In this document: in pieces, positions 20,933 to 31,833 of the stretch
How the letters are laid out: each line of letters begins with the position of its first letter
Position numbering within the stretch: position 1 is the stretch's first letter
Assembly (NCBI GenBank): GCA_038093975.1
Contig: JBBPTG010000004.1
Span: 62,001-126,000 of the forward strand
Length of the DNA: 64,000 nt
Direction: 5' to 3'
Source of the DNA: Chalciporus piperatus
Lineage: Eukaryota > Basidiomycota > Agaricomycetes > Boletales > Boletaceae
Translations under genes and position numbers: made by a program
The notes under the pieces: model-generated
The model's input: only the letters and a program-made list of their open reading frames with translations
Told to the model about the DNA's origin: nothing
Databases searched by the model: none

Positions 20933-23900
20933 ATGGTCCAGTTGCTTGAAGTATCGACCGCGTATATTTCCGCATCTGTCAATCGTTTCAACCATTCAGC
21001 GCATGTTTCACCCAACTCAACCCTAGTAGCGTTCGGGACTGGACGTCTTGTTTCCCTCTGGAATATCGATGTGAGCTGACCCATTCCTCTCTCATCATTT
21101 CATTAATCGACGCCATACGACCCTCTAGGACCCGCACGACAAGAGCGTTCACGAAACCCTAGCCGGTCATCAAGGTTTGGTGACCTGCGTACGATTCCTA
21201 CGCGACGATCTTTTCGTGAGTGCCGACGACACAGGGCACGTATGGTTCTGGCGCAAGTTTGAAAAGGTACGCTCCTCCTTGCTAGTTCTCAAGTTCTCTG
21301 ACGTTACAAGCGGTGCTAGTGGAGGAGTACGGCTACCATACACGCGCATAAACAGCCGATATCTGCACTTGCCGTCTCGGAAGGTCTTTTGTTTACGGGC
21401 AGCTCTGATTCTTCTGTCAAGATATGGAGTGTCGTCGACGAGCACGAGACTCGTGCGTACAGACCAACTGTCTTATGCGCTCGATGATCCTGACCGCATT
21501 TGTTCATAGTCAAACTCGAGGAAACTCAGACCATATCGCTGCAGGGGAAGTACCCGTTGGCATTGGCGGTGGCAACGCTCGCTCGCTCCAAAGGTTCGTG
21601 GTGCTCCGGATTTGAATCCCAGGATGTGACTCAGAATGCGCTGTTTCTCTCCCTAGCCACTGTTCTTGCGATCTCCGGGACCGATAGAAACGTGCACATA
21701 TGGACAAGGTCCGAGAACACGGTATGTTTCGGTTTGTCCCATGACCGTCAGTTGCTTCATCTCTAGCTGTAGTTCGTTCGCTCTGTTTCTCTCCCGGGTC
21801 ATGAAGATTGGGTGCGAGCCCTGGCGTTCTGCGTAGCGACACCATCCGCCGAGGGCGCGTCCAACGATCAACTCATACTTGCCTCTGGTTCTCAAGATGG
21901 GACAATTAGGTTATGGACTATCAGTGCCCTCGAGAAACCTCAGGCAGGAAAGGCCTCAAGCGAGGGTCAAGGGAGTACAGACGGGCTCAGCGACGAACTA
22001 TTGGATGCGTTCGAAGCTTCGCTCGCGGACCCGACAGAAGGCGAAGAGGGTGGAAGGCAGATATCCCTAAAACGCCATATATTGACTGTCAAGTCAAAGG
22101 ATCTTGGGCAAGTCTTTCTCTTCACTTTTCGCGGGAGGATTCAACATTGATCGTGGAAAAGAATCCGGCAATACTCCATAACATTTGATGCTCTGCTCAT
22201 CGGACATGAAGCTGGCGTGACATCACTGGCTTGGGCGCCTTCTCCTCGAGCCTCGTCGTCATCCTCATCGCGACAAACCCTGTTATCATGTTCAACGGAT
22301 TCTTCTCTAATTCTGTGGTCTCCAAGTCAAATTTTACCTTTGGCGTCTTCTGGCGATGTCACCGCTGGTTCGATTTGGATAAATCGACAACGGTTTGGTG
22401 ATGTCGGTGGGCAACGCCTTGGAGGGTTTGTCGGCGCGCTCTGGGCGCGTGCCGCACAGGGGGACGAGGCTCTAGGATGGGGATGGAACGGAGGATGGAG
22501 GCGATGGCGGTCTGTGCAAGCAACCGAAAGTAACCCGGATGTGGACCAATGGAGGGAAGTTGGTGCTATAGGTGGGCACAGCGGGCCTGTGAAGGACCTC
22601 GAGTGGAGTCCCGCTGGAGAATACCTCATCTCTGTTGGGTAAGTTCTCTCTCGAATCATTCAGCCGCATGGATAACTAAGCGACCCAGGTCGGACCAGAC
22701 GACCCGGGTACACGGCGCTGTTCCTTCTCCTCCATCCACCCCTGACTCGTCGCGCGTTTGGCATGAATTGGCGCGTCCTCAGGTACACGGGTATGACCTC
22801 GTGGGTGTGACTTGGCTTGGTCCGTGGAATTTTGCTAGCGTCGCCGATGAGAAGGTGGCGCGTATTTTTGAGGCACCTGGGGGCTTTTTAGAAACCGTCA
22901 AAAAGCTGGGTGTTCGAGGAATCACGGAAAGCACCGTAAGGAAAAACCGAAACGTCCACGCTGCGAGAATGCTGATGATTTTTGTCAGGGTGAGAGGCCA
23001 GTTGCGGCCCATGTACCTCCACTGGGACTGTCTAACAAAGCGGTTAGCGAGGGTGCGTCATCTTGTTCTACGTTGATGATCGTTTTGACAGGCTCCTTTC
23101 ATAGCACCGGCACAACTAGACTCGTCGCGGCCTGACAGGCGGCCTTTCGAGGGCGAGCTCGCGACGACGACGCTCTGGCCAGAAGTCGAGAAGGTGTTTG
23201 GCCACGGTTACGAGGTGAGCATAGATGATGATTTATGCGGAGGATGCTTGGTTGATTGATTGCATTCCCTACAAGTCGATAACAATCGCGTCATCCAATT
23301 CTCGCGATCTAATAGCCACTGCCTGCAAGGCGACTTCACCACAACACGCTGTCGTTCGCGTGCATTCAACGACCACATATCAACCTTTCGGTTCACCGTT
23401 GGAAGGACACTCCCTGACGGTCACGCGTATCGCCTTTAGTCCGGATGATCGTTATATCATCACCGTAAGTCGTGATCGCACGTGGCGATCATTTGAAAAG
23501 AGGGATAACGGTACGTTCGATTTTGGACGATCGTGGACAATCATGAATGACGGTGACGCATGAATAGGATATGTCCCCATCGCAGCAGATAAGTCACATG
23601 CTCGAATAATCTGGGATTGTGCATGGAGTCGCGAAGGTGACATATTCGCTACTGCTTCCCGAGACAGGACGGTACGTGATCCCAGTCTCCCGTAGGTAAC
23701 ACCTAATGATCGATGTCCCTCTTTCAGGTAAAAATCTGGTCGCCGAACGTTGGCTCCGATCGATGGCCTGCACTTGCCACGTTGAAGCTTGCAGAGGCGG
23801 CAACTGCACTCGCCTTTTGTTCCCTCGACTCCACAAAGTATGCCTGCTCCTCTCTCCGTAGAATAATTTGTCTGACTGTAAACAGCCGATTGCTTGCTAT

Positions 23901-24176
23901 CGGCCTGGAGACGGGAGAGATTTTGATTTATCGTAGTTTAATTTCAGCCCCAGAGAGTTGGGAATTTTTGTCTTCGATTTCCAGAGGGTCTGTCTCCTTT
24001 TCCCCCTTGTCATCTGTGCTGTATCTGAACCCAATCTCCGTTGAAGGATTGCCCATGTCGACCAAATCCACAGGCTTGCATGGGGGTTGACGGATGAACC
24101 TACCATCAAGCACCTCGCGTCATGCAGCGAAGACGGTACACTCAAAATACTCCTTGTCCGCGTTGATGTAGATTAA
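20933..24176 (+). CDS. elp2: Elongator complex subunit 2 (WD40 protein)
   Basis: Elp2 is the double WD40-propeller subunit of Elongator, which makes the mcm5/ncm5 modifications on wobble uridine of tRNA. The start MVQLLEVSTAYISASVNRFN is typical of Elp2. WD repeats include GHQGLVTCVRFLRDDLFVSA, SDSSVKIWSV, VLAISGTDRNVHIWTRSEN, HEDWVRALAF, ILASGSQDGTIRLW, HSGPVKDLEWSPAGEYLISV and EGHSLTVTRIAFSPDDRYII. TVSRDRTWRSFEK follows, then AWSREGDIFATASRDRTVKI and LASCSEDGTLKILLVRVDVD at the end (TAA 24174-24176). DYDLVGVTWLG-type and WPEVEKVFGHGYE segments are further Elp2 markers. About a dozen short introns are removed. It is about 850 residues, within the family range. Confidence 0.93.
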
Positions 24177-24534
24177 AGTATGTACAGTATATCCGCAAGA
24201 AGTGGATAACTGAGGGATGTAAACGAAAAAAAGTCATGTAACACAGTATACGTAAGCCAACTCAAACACAGGGAAGGGAACTTCTGCTATACAGTGGTTA
24301 AGGACTGAGAAGGATGTTGGGCAATCAGAACAATCGACAAGCTAGTTAGTACTGAAACAGTTTCGCTCGCATGGGATATACGGGTATACAGCGGATCAGT
24401 GACCGTTGGGGTTGCCTTGTAGGTGATATGATAGCTGGTAACTGATGGGGGTGAATAAGCAAAAACCAGGGCCAGTAACTTCAGAAAAGTGGCCCATGCA
24501 CATAGGGATACAGGAACATTGAAGGTCGTAAAAT
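24177..24534. other. Convergent 3' flanks of elp2 and the pseudo-helicase
   Basis: This 358-bp AT-richer stretch is between two stop codons. I see no ORF, RNA gene or repeat. Confidence 0.55.
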
Positions 24535-27500
24535 TTAGACAATATCGCGGAGACTCATAGGAACTTCAGGCTGCAGACATTGTCAGCACCAGGCTTGACC
24601 ATAGCAAAAAAAGGAACATACGCATTTTATCCTGCAGAAACATGAGATGTGAGCCAGGTCGTTCTCAAATGAATTGAATGCCTACTTGTAGAAACATTCG
24701 ATGGAGCGCAGCATCTCGACATCCCCGCCAGTAGCGGTGACAAAGTTGACGATGACACCGGCGCGTGCGTAACTTGACGCAATGGCGGGAGCAACACTAC
24801 CAAAAGGGTGGGATCAGGGAGATGAACATGAGCATATGACCGTTCCTACCGATGAGCGTACTCTTCCACAGCTTTGGGGAGATCTACAATGAATGTCCTT
24901 AGCAGGGGTAACCGTAAAGCGCCACAAACGACAATACCATAGTTGATGATAAGAGGTACGTGGGATACCTCCGGGATTTTGACTTGCACGTCGTTGACGA
25001 CTAATACCTTGGTCACTGGTTGCCTCATGATGACGGAAGGGGAACTCCTGAATTTATTGAGAGCTGCCAACTTGGTGCCAGCATTCATTTCACCATGCTG
25101 AGAATGGAATCAGCCCTGTGCCTAGACTGAGATACCAAGGACTCACAAGCGGCACGGCTTCCAATCCGCGACTTGCCAGCTTATACACGACGGAATCCAG
25201 GGCGTTCATCCCACCGACATGAACGATCGCTTGATTGACCTCGACATCGTCGAAGATGTCGGCCAGTGCGTCCAATTTCCACTCCCGAGCTTGAGCGGAT
25301 TCAACGCTAGACGCCCCTCTGCCTGAACCGATGATACCATGACCACTGCCTGGAGTAGAAGCAGGCGGAAGATCTGCGCGTGCACCGGCGGTGAAAGCGA
25401 GATATAGGTAGAATTGTCGTAACCCCCGGGAGCCTTGACTGGTGTCCGTACTCGTAACATTACCATCTCGACGTACGAGGACCCGGACAGGCTCTTTGAG
25501 TTGAATGGCTGTGGCAAGGTTCAGAACATCCTGCGGCACCGTGTTAGAAAACAAGGCAGTTTGACGCTCAATCGCTGTCGGGCTGCCTCCCATATCGTGA
25601 GGTGGCGATGGAGGGATGGTGGAATATCTCCTCGCAGGGTTTGCGACATTCGCGACAGCGTTGTTGGCATCAAACGAGGCAAACTGACCGGAACCGTTGG
25701 AAGCAGAAGAAGTAGGAGTCGGAGTGCTGGTTCCCAAGGGACGGGACCTGGGAGGAGGGAGCAGTTTCACGATGTTGAAGACGAATTCATGCAGGTTTCG
25801 GGCAATCAGCTGGTCGACTTCATCCAGCACCAGGAAGCGGACTTCAGAGCCTGTAAGACCTCCTGGCGAAGTGAAAAGCGCGTGCAATTTCTGTGGCGTC
25901 CCACAGATTACGTGCGGCATATTCTGCTGAAGGAGGCGAAGCTCCTGTGTGAGGTCGTTGGCGTTCGTTGATGTGCCAACTCCTAAGGCAGATCGGATGC
26001 CAATAGGTCCACCCAAATCTCGAATCATGCGCTGAGCTTGCGTAGCCTGATCGACGGTTGTGGATATCAGCACCGCCAGTGGTCCCCTGTTTGGTGGTTT
26101 GCCCAAAGTATTGACTACAGCAACCTGAATTGCAGGGATGACATATGCGGCAATGCGCTCTTGGGTTGGAGGGGCTTGTGCAATAATGTCAGAACCTCGC
26201 AAAAGGAAGGGCAGAGCGCGCTGCTGGATTTTGTTCGGTGGTCCAACACTGGCATCGAGGTGCATGAGTCGATAAATTCTGATCGAGTAAGAAATTGGAA
26301 TTACCCAAATTTGCTAAGGGAGCGAAGTAAGTCAGGGGCAATGTTCAATTGCTCCCATTTAGAGACCGTGGGTCCGTTGTCGCGAGATGAATTGCCTGAC
26401 CAGTCACCGCCTTGACCATCAATCATCTGTCAGTCACCAGGTCAGAACAACTACTTGCGATAGCGGAAAATAGCAACTCACGCTTGCCGACTCTCGGCGC
26501 ATCAAACTTCCTGTCACGGATCGGCGTTTATCCCGTCCGGGATCGTTGCGCGCAATGGGCGCAAGACTGTCCATCCTCAACGGTAGATCGAGGTTCCCTG
26601 CAGACCATGTCCGGGTCGGTGGGTTTGGCGCGCGAGGAGCAGGTCTAAAATCAGGTCGAGTGGGTAGTCCGTGACCAATCAGGGCAGGATTCGAGCTAAT
26701 ATTGGATCCGAAGGGTTGGGTCGGGGGAAGATCAGGCGGATGAGGAGTGAGTCGGCCAAGGGAGGTTGCATTTTGGATGTGTTGTTGCGTTTGCAAAGCT
26801 AGAAGCTGACCCACGGACGTGGTCAGCGTATTTAAGCGTTGTGATATCTGGGCGATATCGTCTGGCGGAGGTGACTGGTTTGGGGCAATGCCAGCGCTGA
26901 AGGAAGCTCTGGGTATATTCAGTGAACCGCCAGAGTGGCTACCAGTGAGTGCGAATGGATCTTTGAACTCAGGCTGCGAATTGCCGGACTGAGCTATATT
27001 GCTCAATGAGCGCTCGACAAGGAAATCGACTTTGCGATGGACGTCGCCGAGTTCCCGTTGAACTTCCTGTGTTGTGAATTCGCATCGCAGAACGCGTTCG
27101 ATGATATCTTGAATGAGTGGCGAAACTTTGAGCTGAGCATCCAAGTTCTGCGAGAATTCTGTACCGGAAGCGAACTGGCTGGCGGAGTCTAGGGATGAGA
27201 CTGGTGACGAAGAAATGAATGGTCCATTATTATTCAAGGATGATTGGCGAGTCGCGCTGTTCATGATGTTGACAGGAGGTGTGTTGGTATGGCCCCGAAA
27301 CTGTTGAGAGAGTGCAACAAAGAAAGGTGACGAATCCGTTGATGCCTGTGGTCCTTCGTCCGTCATAGCTGATCCGTGGGTATCGTCCGCTTCGGGCAAA
27401 GCCTCCAGGCCCCCCATGACGCTCATCTCGCGAGTTCGAGGAAGATTGAACACCACGTCCACTCCTGCGGGCCGTATGGTTGAAGCAACGTCTGGAGTGG

Positions 27501-27750
27501 CCAACGGAGGTTGAAAACGGATGTCGAATCGGCGTTCCTGCTTCACGCTATCCTGGGCAGGGCTGGGGGACGAACGTACAGACCTGTGATTAACAGGAGA
27601 AGCGGAAAGCCCTGAAACCGACGCCCGATCCTGCTCCCGAAGTGTGGGAACCGCAAGACCAAACCCACTCGGCCCATCATCTTCGCCAACGCGCATGCCG
27701 CCAGGAAAGAAAGGCGTAGATGCCGGGTTCAGAGTTGCGCTTTTCGCCAT
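24535..27750 (-). CDS. eIF4A-like pseudo-DEAD-box protein with long disordered N-terminus
   Basis: This protein of about 950 residues has an eIF4A-like two-RecA architecture whose motifs have been lost. ATG at 27750 (MAKSATLNPAST) starts about 425 disordered residues with a short coiled coil (IQDIIERVLRCEFTTQEVQR, then KVDFLVERSL). The core begins KWEQLNIAPDLLRSLSKFG and has a near-normal Q motif, GPPNKIQQRAL. Motif I (AQxxSGTGKT in eIF4A) is AQAPPTQERIA, with no Lys; motif II is DEVD; motif III is SNT; Ia, IV and V are unrecognisable; motif VI is HRVAPAIASSYARAG, lacking the arginine finger. The end (FVTATGGDVEMLRSIECFY, PEVPMSLRDIV) still follows the eIF4A C-terminus. ATP hydrolysis is very unlikely; a scaffolding or RNA-binding role in translation is inferred. 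The stop is at 24535-24537. Confidence 0.82.
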
Positions 27751-28365
27751 CGTTACGAGAAGATCCAAAGTGCGTCAAGAGAGCGAAGACTGGATGCGAT
27801 TACGCAAAAGCGGCTGAGCCATGAGGATGACTTGAACAGTGGTACTTATCTCACCTGCACGTCAGATAGTCAAACTAGTTCCATGCAGAGAAAGCGATAG
27901 GATAGTTCTTTTGCTTGGACGGCGAACAGGAGGGGGATGGTGGGCAGTGGACACCAGTGCTAGTGGGAGCAATGGATGTTGCCAAAGAACTATGCGAACG
28001 CAGCTTTCCAAACTTATAAATCGTAGTCGGCTCGTGATGGCCGAATGTGGCTGAAACGACCGATCCTCACTTTCGCAACATAACCACAGATGATCAGTGT
28101 TGATTGCATACAGACATACAAAGCACATATGGGCATAAAAGCATAGAGGATATATCGAAAAATGGAAACGAGAAACTCCACAAAGATGTTCGTGCGCATC
28201 GAAGAGCACTATATGACGGTCATACGAAAGGAATGATTGAGAATGACGGCGTGAGCGCGCTTGCGGTCTCCATGATGTGCAGTAGGGTCCAAAAGTATGG
28301 TAGGTTCCTCGTCCAGCGACCTGAGCTCAAGATATAAGACTGACATCGACAACATCAGGCAACAC
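27751..28365. other. Intergenic: pseudo-helicase promoter and RRM gene 3' flank
   Basis: This 615-bp stretch contains only short open frames on both strands with no family motifs. I see no gene. A TATAAA-like string lies near 28015. Confidence 0.5.
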
Positions 28366-29046
28366 CTACTTGAGTACACTCTTTTTAGCTCGATGCACAT
28401 CGGGAGTCACGAACCTCGAACGGTACTTGTTCACGCGTTCCGCGATCATCTGCTTTAGTTCGGGAAGACCAGATATGCTGAGACAGACCTGAAGAAAGTC
28501 AATTGGTGCCAGACCGCATTACAAAATAGAAAACATACCGCAAGCTCATAGCCGCCAAGAACTGAACCGTTGAGCTTGAGGGCTCTGCTCCTGGCGAATT
28601 GGGTGGAAAAGGTCATGAGGGCATACTGGCGAACGTTCTGGTACTCGACACCCGGAGTCCGCTTGGTCGGTCTACACACTCCACCGCAGCATCTGATGTC
28701 GGTGGTTGTGATTTTGCCGCAGCGGCCGAAATGGTCTACGAGGTGCTGCTTTTCCGTCATTGGGGGGAACTGTGTGAGGTGAAGTAAGGTCAGAACGCAC
28801 GAGGCAGACCGCCACGGCGTACATTTCCGATAAATAGCCCGTAATCTGAATCCGCAGGGATGTTCCTGCGAGCGCGGGCAAGCCTGGCAGCGTTTTTGGC
28901 CGCAGCTTCCGCTTTAGCTATGTTTACAGCACGGATGCGGCGAGAGGGTGCGTGCGGTTTCTGGGGCTTAGTACTAGCCTGAGTGATACGATTCAGTTGA
29001 CCTCCGCGCTATCAGTTATGAGTGTGACTTACCTGGGACTGGACAT
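28366..29046 (-). CDS. Single-RRM RNA-binding protein
   Basis: This is a protein of about 173 residues with one RNA-recognition motif. The spliced model has exon 1 encoding only MSSP (ATG at 29046). The next exon is basic (KPHAPSRRIRAVNIAKAEAA, then RLARARRNIPADSDYG). RNP2 is LFIGNF, reached only if the intron starts at the GTACGC within GNVRRGG; splicing then gives GNFPPMTEKQHLVDHFGRCG plus KITTTDIRCCGGVCRPTK. RNP1 is the less typical RQYALMTFST. A final exon gives VCLSISGLPELKQMIAERVN and ends VTPDVHRAKKSVLK with TAG at 28366-28368. The Cys-rich loop (CCGGVC) between beta-2 and beta-3 is unusual. I recognise no specific RRM subfamily; a nucleolar Nop12-like role is possible but not shown. 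Confidence 0.75.
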
Positions 29047-29394
29047 TCTGAGTGGAAGAAGTAGAACTTAGAGAAGCGCTTGGGCAACGGAAACCAGCCA
29101 TATGTGATTGTGGGTTCGTAGTGGGGGATCGTTTGTGTTGGTGGGTTGAGGAATGAATGGGACTGAGCTTGTCCTTTTAACTGGCGGGGTCCACCGCCGC
29201 TTTGGCACATTCTCGGCGAAGACAAGGAGATTTGTGGCGACTGAAAGGAACCGAGAAGGACGAACAATAGATTCACTCACCAATTGTCGACGTCGCGTCA
29301 CTCTCGTGTGGACCCTCCTCCACAAATCCCACGCGCTTTGACACCTCAAGCGAAGAATACCGCGCTATGCTGAACTCTTTCCACTTGCTTTGAT
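29047..29394. other. Divergent promoter region between RRM gene and fmc1-like gene
   Basis: This 348-bp stretch contains small overlapping open frames only. Nothing else is recognisable. Confidence 0.5.
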
Positions 29395-29800
29395 ATGACA
29401 CACGCGCAACGGTATCGTAGTCTCGCCAGAGAGGTGGCCAAAGCGGTGAACACTGCTCGTTAGGTCTACGCACGCGATCTGACTTGTCATCACAGAGCAT
29501 ATCGCCACGAGCACAGCGCAACAAGGAAATTTCAGCAAGTCTCCGAGGGCTGTTTGAGCGAAACTGCGCGCGAGAGTCATTCAATCACGACGTGGAGAAC
29601 ACTCTGACTTTTATGCGTGCGCAGAGGGAGTACAAGGTATTGCGCTGTCGTTCATCGCGCCGTAGAGTTTCACTGACTTGTCCATGCAGACGCTACTGGA
29701 GAGATACAACCCACTCATCGACCTCACGGCAGAAGAGCGGATAGAGGCTACAGCGCGGAGAGTTGGATTGAATATGCCTGTTACACTTGGGCAAGACTGA
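29395..29800 (+). CDS. FMC1-like LYR mitochondrial ATP synthase assembly factor
   Basis: This is a small LYR-family protein similar to Fmc1, a matrix factor for assembly of the ATP synthase F1 sector. The model joins three exons: MTHAQRYRSLAREVAKA (ATG 29395), then SISPRAQRNKEISASLRGLF and ENTLTFMRAQREYK, then TLLERYNPLIDLTAEERIEA and TARRVGLNMPVTLGQD (TGA 29798-29800). The protein is about 98 residues. The LYR tripeptide is RYR here. The C-terminal block from AQREYK through RVGLNMP is strongly Fmc1-like. Other LYR-motif proteins are the main alternative. The small first exon makes this gene easy to miss. The Sua5 gene follows by 53 bp on the same strand. Confidence 0.82.
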
Positions 29801-29853
29801 CCCTAGACTGACTCTGTTAGACTGTACTCGCTTTATTTCTGAAAATTTGCACA

Positions 29854-31131
29854 ATGTCAAGTGTGATGTTACCATTCCTCCCGAGACTCCGACGACGACC
29901 CATCGCATTGTCCATCGCATTGACCATGTCGTTCTCCACCCAGGTCCTCAAATGCGACCCTGCCTCCATCTCCTTCGGCCAGGACGGTCAACCCAAAATC
30001 ACTTCCCAACACACCCGTGCTTCCCTCCGCTCGGCCGCTCAACAACTCAACTCTCTTCACCCAGTCGCTTTCCCAACCGAGACAGTCTATGGTCTGGGCG
30101 CTCTCGCTCTCAATCCCGAAGCTTCATCCCGCATATTCTCAACAAAAGGTCGTCCAGCTGATAACCCACTCATCGTACATGTCTCCTCTCAAACCATGCT
30201 CGAGTCCCTCCTTCCTCCAAATTACACACTCCCTCCATCATATCAAGTATTGATCAACACATTCTGGCCCGGACCACTCACTCTCTTGTTCCCGGCCAAC
30301 CCCACCAAAATACCCACCATCATCACTGCAGGCCATCCAACCGTCGCCATCAGGATGCCTTCACATCCAGTAGCCCGCGCACTCATCGCAATCGCCAACG
30401 CCCCAATAGCCGCTCCAAGTGCCAACTCCTCAGGAAAACCAAGCCCAACTCGCGCTGAGCATGTCTTCCGTGACCTCAATGGCAAGATTGGGCTCATCCT
30501 CGATGGTGGGCCTTGCGATGTCGGGTTGGAGAGCACAGTCATAGACGGCTTGCACGAAGATGGCAATATTCGTGTTCTTAGACCCGGAGGTGTCACCGTA
30601 GAGCAGATAGAACAGGCACTCAGCACTTCTCTTCCCGGAGGATCAATACCCAGCGTTCTCGTCCATCGTCGTGACTTCGTGGACGACATCATGGAGCAAG
30701 CCCCGGTTACTCCAGGCATGAAATACCGTCACTACTCACCCGCGGTCCCGGTGATACTGCTACGGACAGCCTCCGAATCACCCAGCGGAGCACAGATGAT
30801 CTCGCTGTCTGCTTTCCTGACCTCACTCAAGGGCTCCGCGGTCTCTCGCACACCTCTGAAAGTGGGGCTCCTGGCACCATCAGAATCTATTGTCGCCCAG
30901 GAACTTGTCGAGGATCCGGTCATTGAGTGGAATCAGTATGAGCTAGGGTCTCTGTCGGATCTGTCGGTCATAGCGCAGCGTCTTTTTGATGGGTTGTTGA
31001 CGTTGGAGAGGGATGGTGTTGACCTCATTTTGGTGGAGGAAGTTCCAGAGGAAAACGAAGGATTGGCAATCATGAATCGGGTGAAAAAGGCAGCGGGAGA
31101 GACTCGCTGGGTCATTCCGAAGTCGCTATAG
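29854..31131 (+). CDS. sua5: Threonylcarbamoyl-AMP synthase Sua5
   Basis: Sua5 makes threonylcarbamoyl-AMP from threonine, bicarbonate and ATP for t6A37 of ANN-decoding tRNAs. It is a single exon of 425 residues, unusual in this intron-rich window. A possible mitochondrial-type leader (RLRRRPIALSIALTMSFST) precedes a second Met, so alternative starts could give two forms, as known for Sua5-family proteins. The YrdC domain shows HPVAFPTETVYGLGALALNP, STKGRPADNPLIVHVS, TFWPGPLTLLFPAN, VAIRMPSHPVARALIA, APSANSSGKPSPTRAEHVF and LILDGGPCDVGLESTVID. The linker and Sua5 C-terminal domain follow from APVTPGMKYRHYSPAVPVIL. The stop is TAG at 31129-31131. Confidence 0.95.
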   Translation: MSSVMLPFLPRLRRRPIALSIALTMSFSTQVLKCDPASISFGQDGQPKITSQHTRASLRSAAQQLNSLHPVAFPTETVYGLGALALNPEASSRIFSTKGRPADNPLIVHVSSQTMLESLLPPNYTLPPSYQVLINTFWPGPLTLLFPANPTKIPTIITAGHPTVAIRMPSHPVARALIAIANAPIAAPSANSSGKPSPTRAEHVFRDLNGKIGLILDGGPCDVGLESTVIDGLHEDGNIRVLRPGGVTVEQIEQALSTSLPGGSIPSVLVHRRDFVDDIMEQAPVTPGMKYRHYSPAVPVILLRTASESPSGAQMISLSAFLTSLKGSAVSRTPLKVGLLAPSESIVAQELVEDPVIEWNQYELGSLSDLSVIAQRLFDGLLTLERDGVDLILVEEVPEENEGLAIMNRVKKAAGETRWVIPKSL

Positions 31132-31521
31132 ATCCCATCGTGCGTCTTTCTTCCTGTCACGTTCCGTCGATCAAGTATTTCATTTAATCAGGATGCCCAG
31201 AATTTTTCCCGACAGTATCCATCCCCTGCATCCGATCCGGCCGACGCATTTATCTCCATCGATGCCACTTGCCACTATCCAGCATATGTATATCCAAGAG
31301 ACACGTGGAACGCATTTGTGAAGGCCGTTATTCTCCTGGGAACGATGAGCTTGATAAGCATGTGCACCGTGATACAATTCCCCTCTGGTTTTCTGCGCGG
31401 CCCTGCAGAATTTATCAAGCATCCTCGACATGAGAGTGGCATCGACTCGGTGTGAGCACCGGGTGTAACTGATTCTGACATATCCTTTGCTTCCCAAGAT
31501 GTTCTTGGGCCTCATGTTCGC

Positions 31522-31558
31522 GCCTCGTGTTGATCGATTATGTTCATCAACACGAGGC
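31522..31558. repeat. Perfect 13-bp inverted repeat (hairpin)
   Basis: The arms GCCTCGTGTTGAT (31522-31534) and ATCAACACGAGGC (31546-31558) are perfect complements around an 11-nt loop. The element is non-coding and lies between sua5 and the HMG gene. It could be a terminator hairpin, a palindromic protein site or the footprint of a small mobile element. Confidence 0.85.
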
Positions 31559-31788
31559 CGTTTCAAACTTTCGTGCGCTGTCTCGCGGATTCGTAGAAGC
31601 GATGATGATGGTATTGACTGGCAGTCATCTTGCAGGCCTAGTCATTATCTATGATCACTAAGCTATCACATTCCTATCGTGGCGACGTTGCTTCGGTGAG
31701 TACAATGAGTCCAAAATCCCATCACGGATGTTCCTGCGCTTGTCTTGCTCGGCTGATTGATAGGCGAGGGAAAGCCTGCGTCAGGTAC

Positions 31789-31833
31789 TGCCAATGTAGC
31801 CTAGGCCGTGATTAATTCTAGACTACATTGGCA
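31789..31833. repeat. 16-bp inverted repeat with one mismatch (hairpin)
   Basis: The arms TGCCAATGTAGCCTAG (31789-31804) and CTAGACTACATTGGCA (31818-31833) pair at 15 of 16 positions around a 13-nt loop. It is the second such element within 300 bp, about 350 bp upstream of the HMG start codon. The arm sequences are unrelated to the first hairpin. Confidence 0.82.

Noticed and set aside
31180..31566. 128-codon minus-strand frame in the sua5-HMG gap
   Set aside because: No ATG start (begins with TTG), no motifs, and it crosses the first hairpin.
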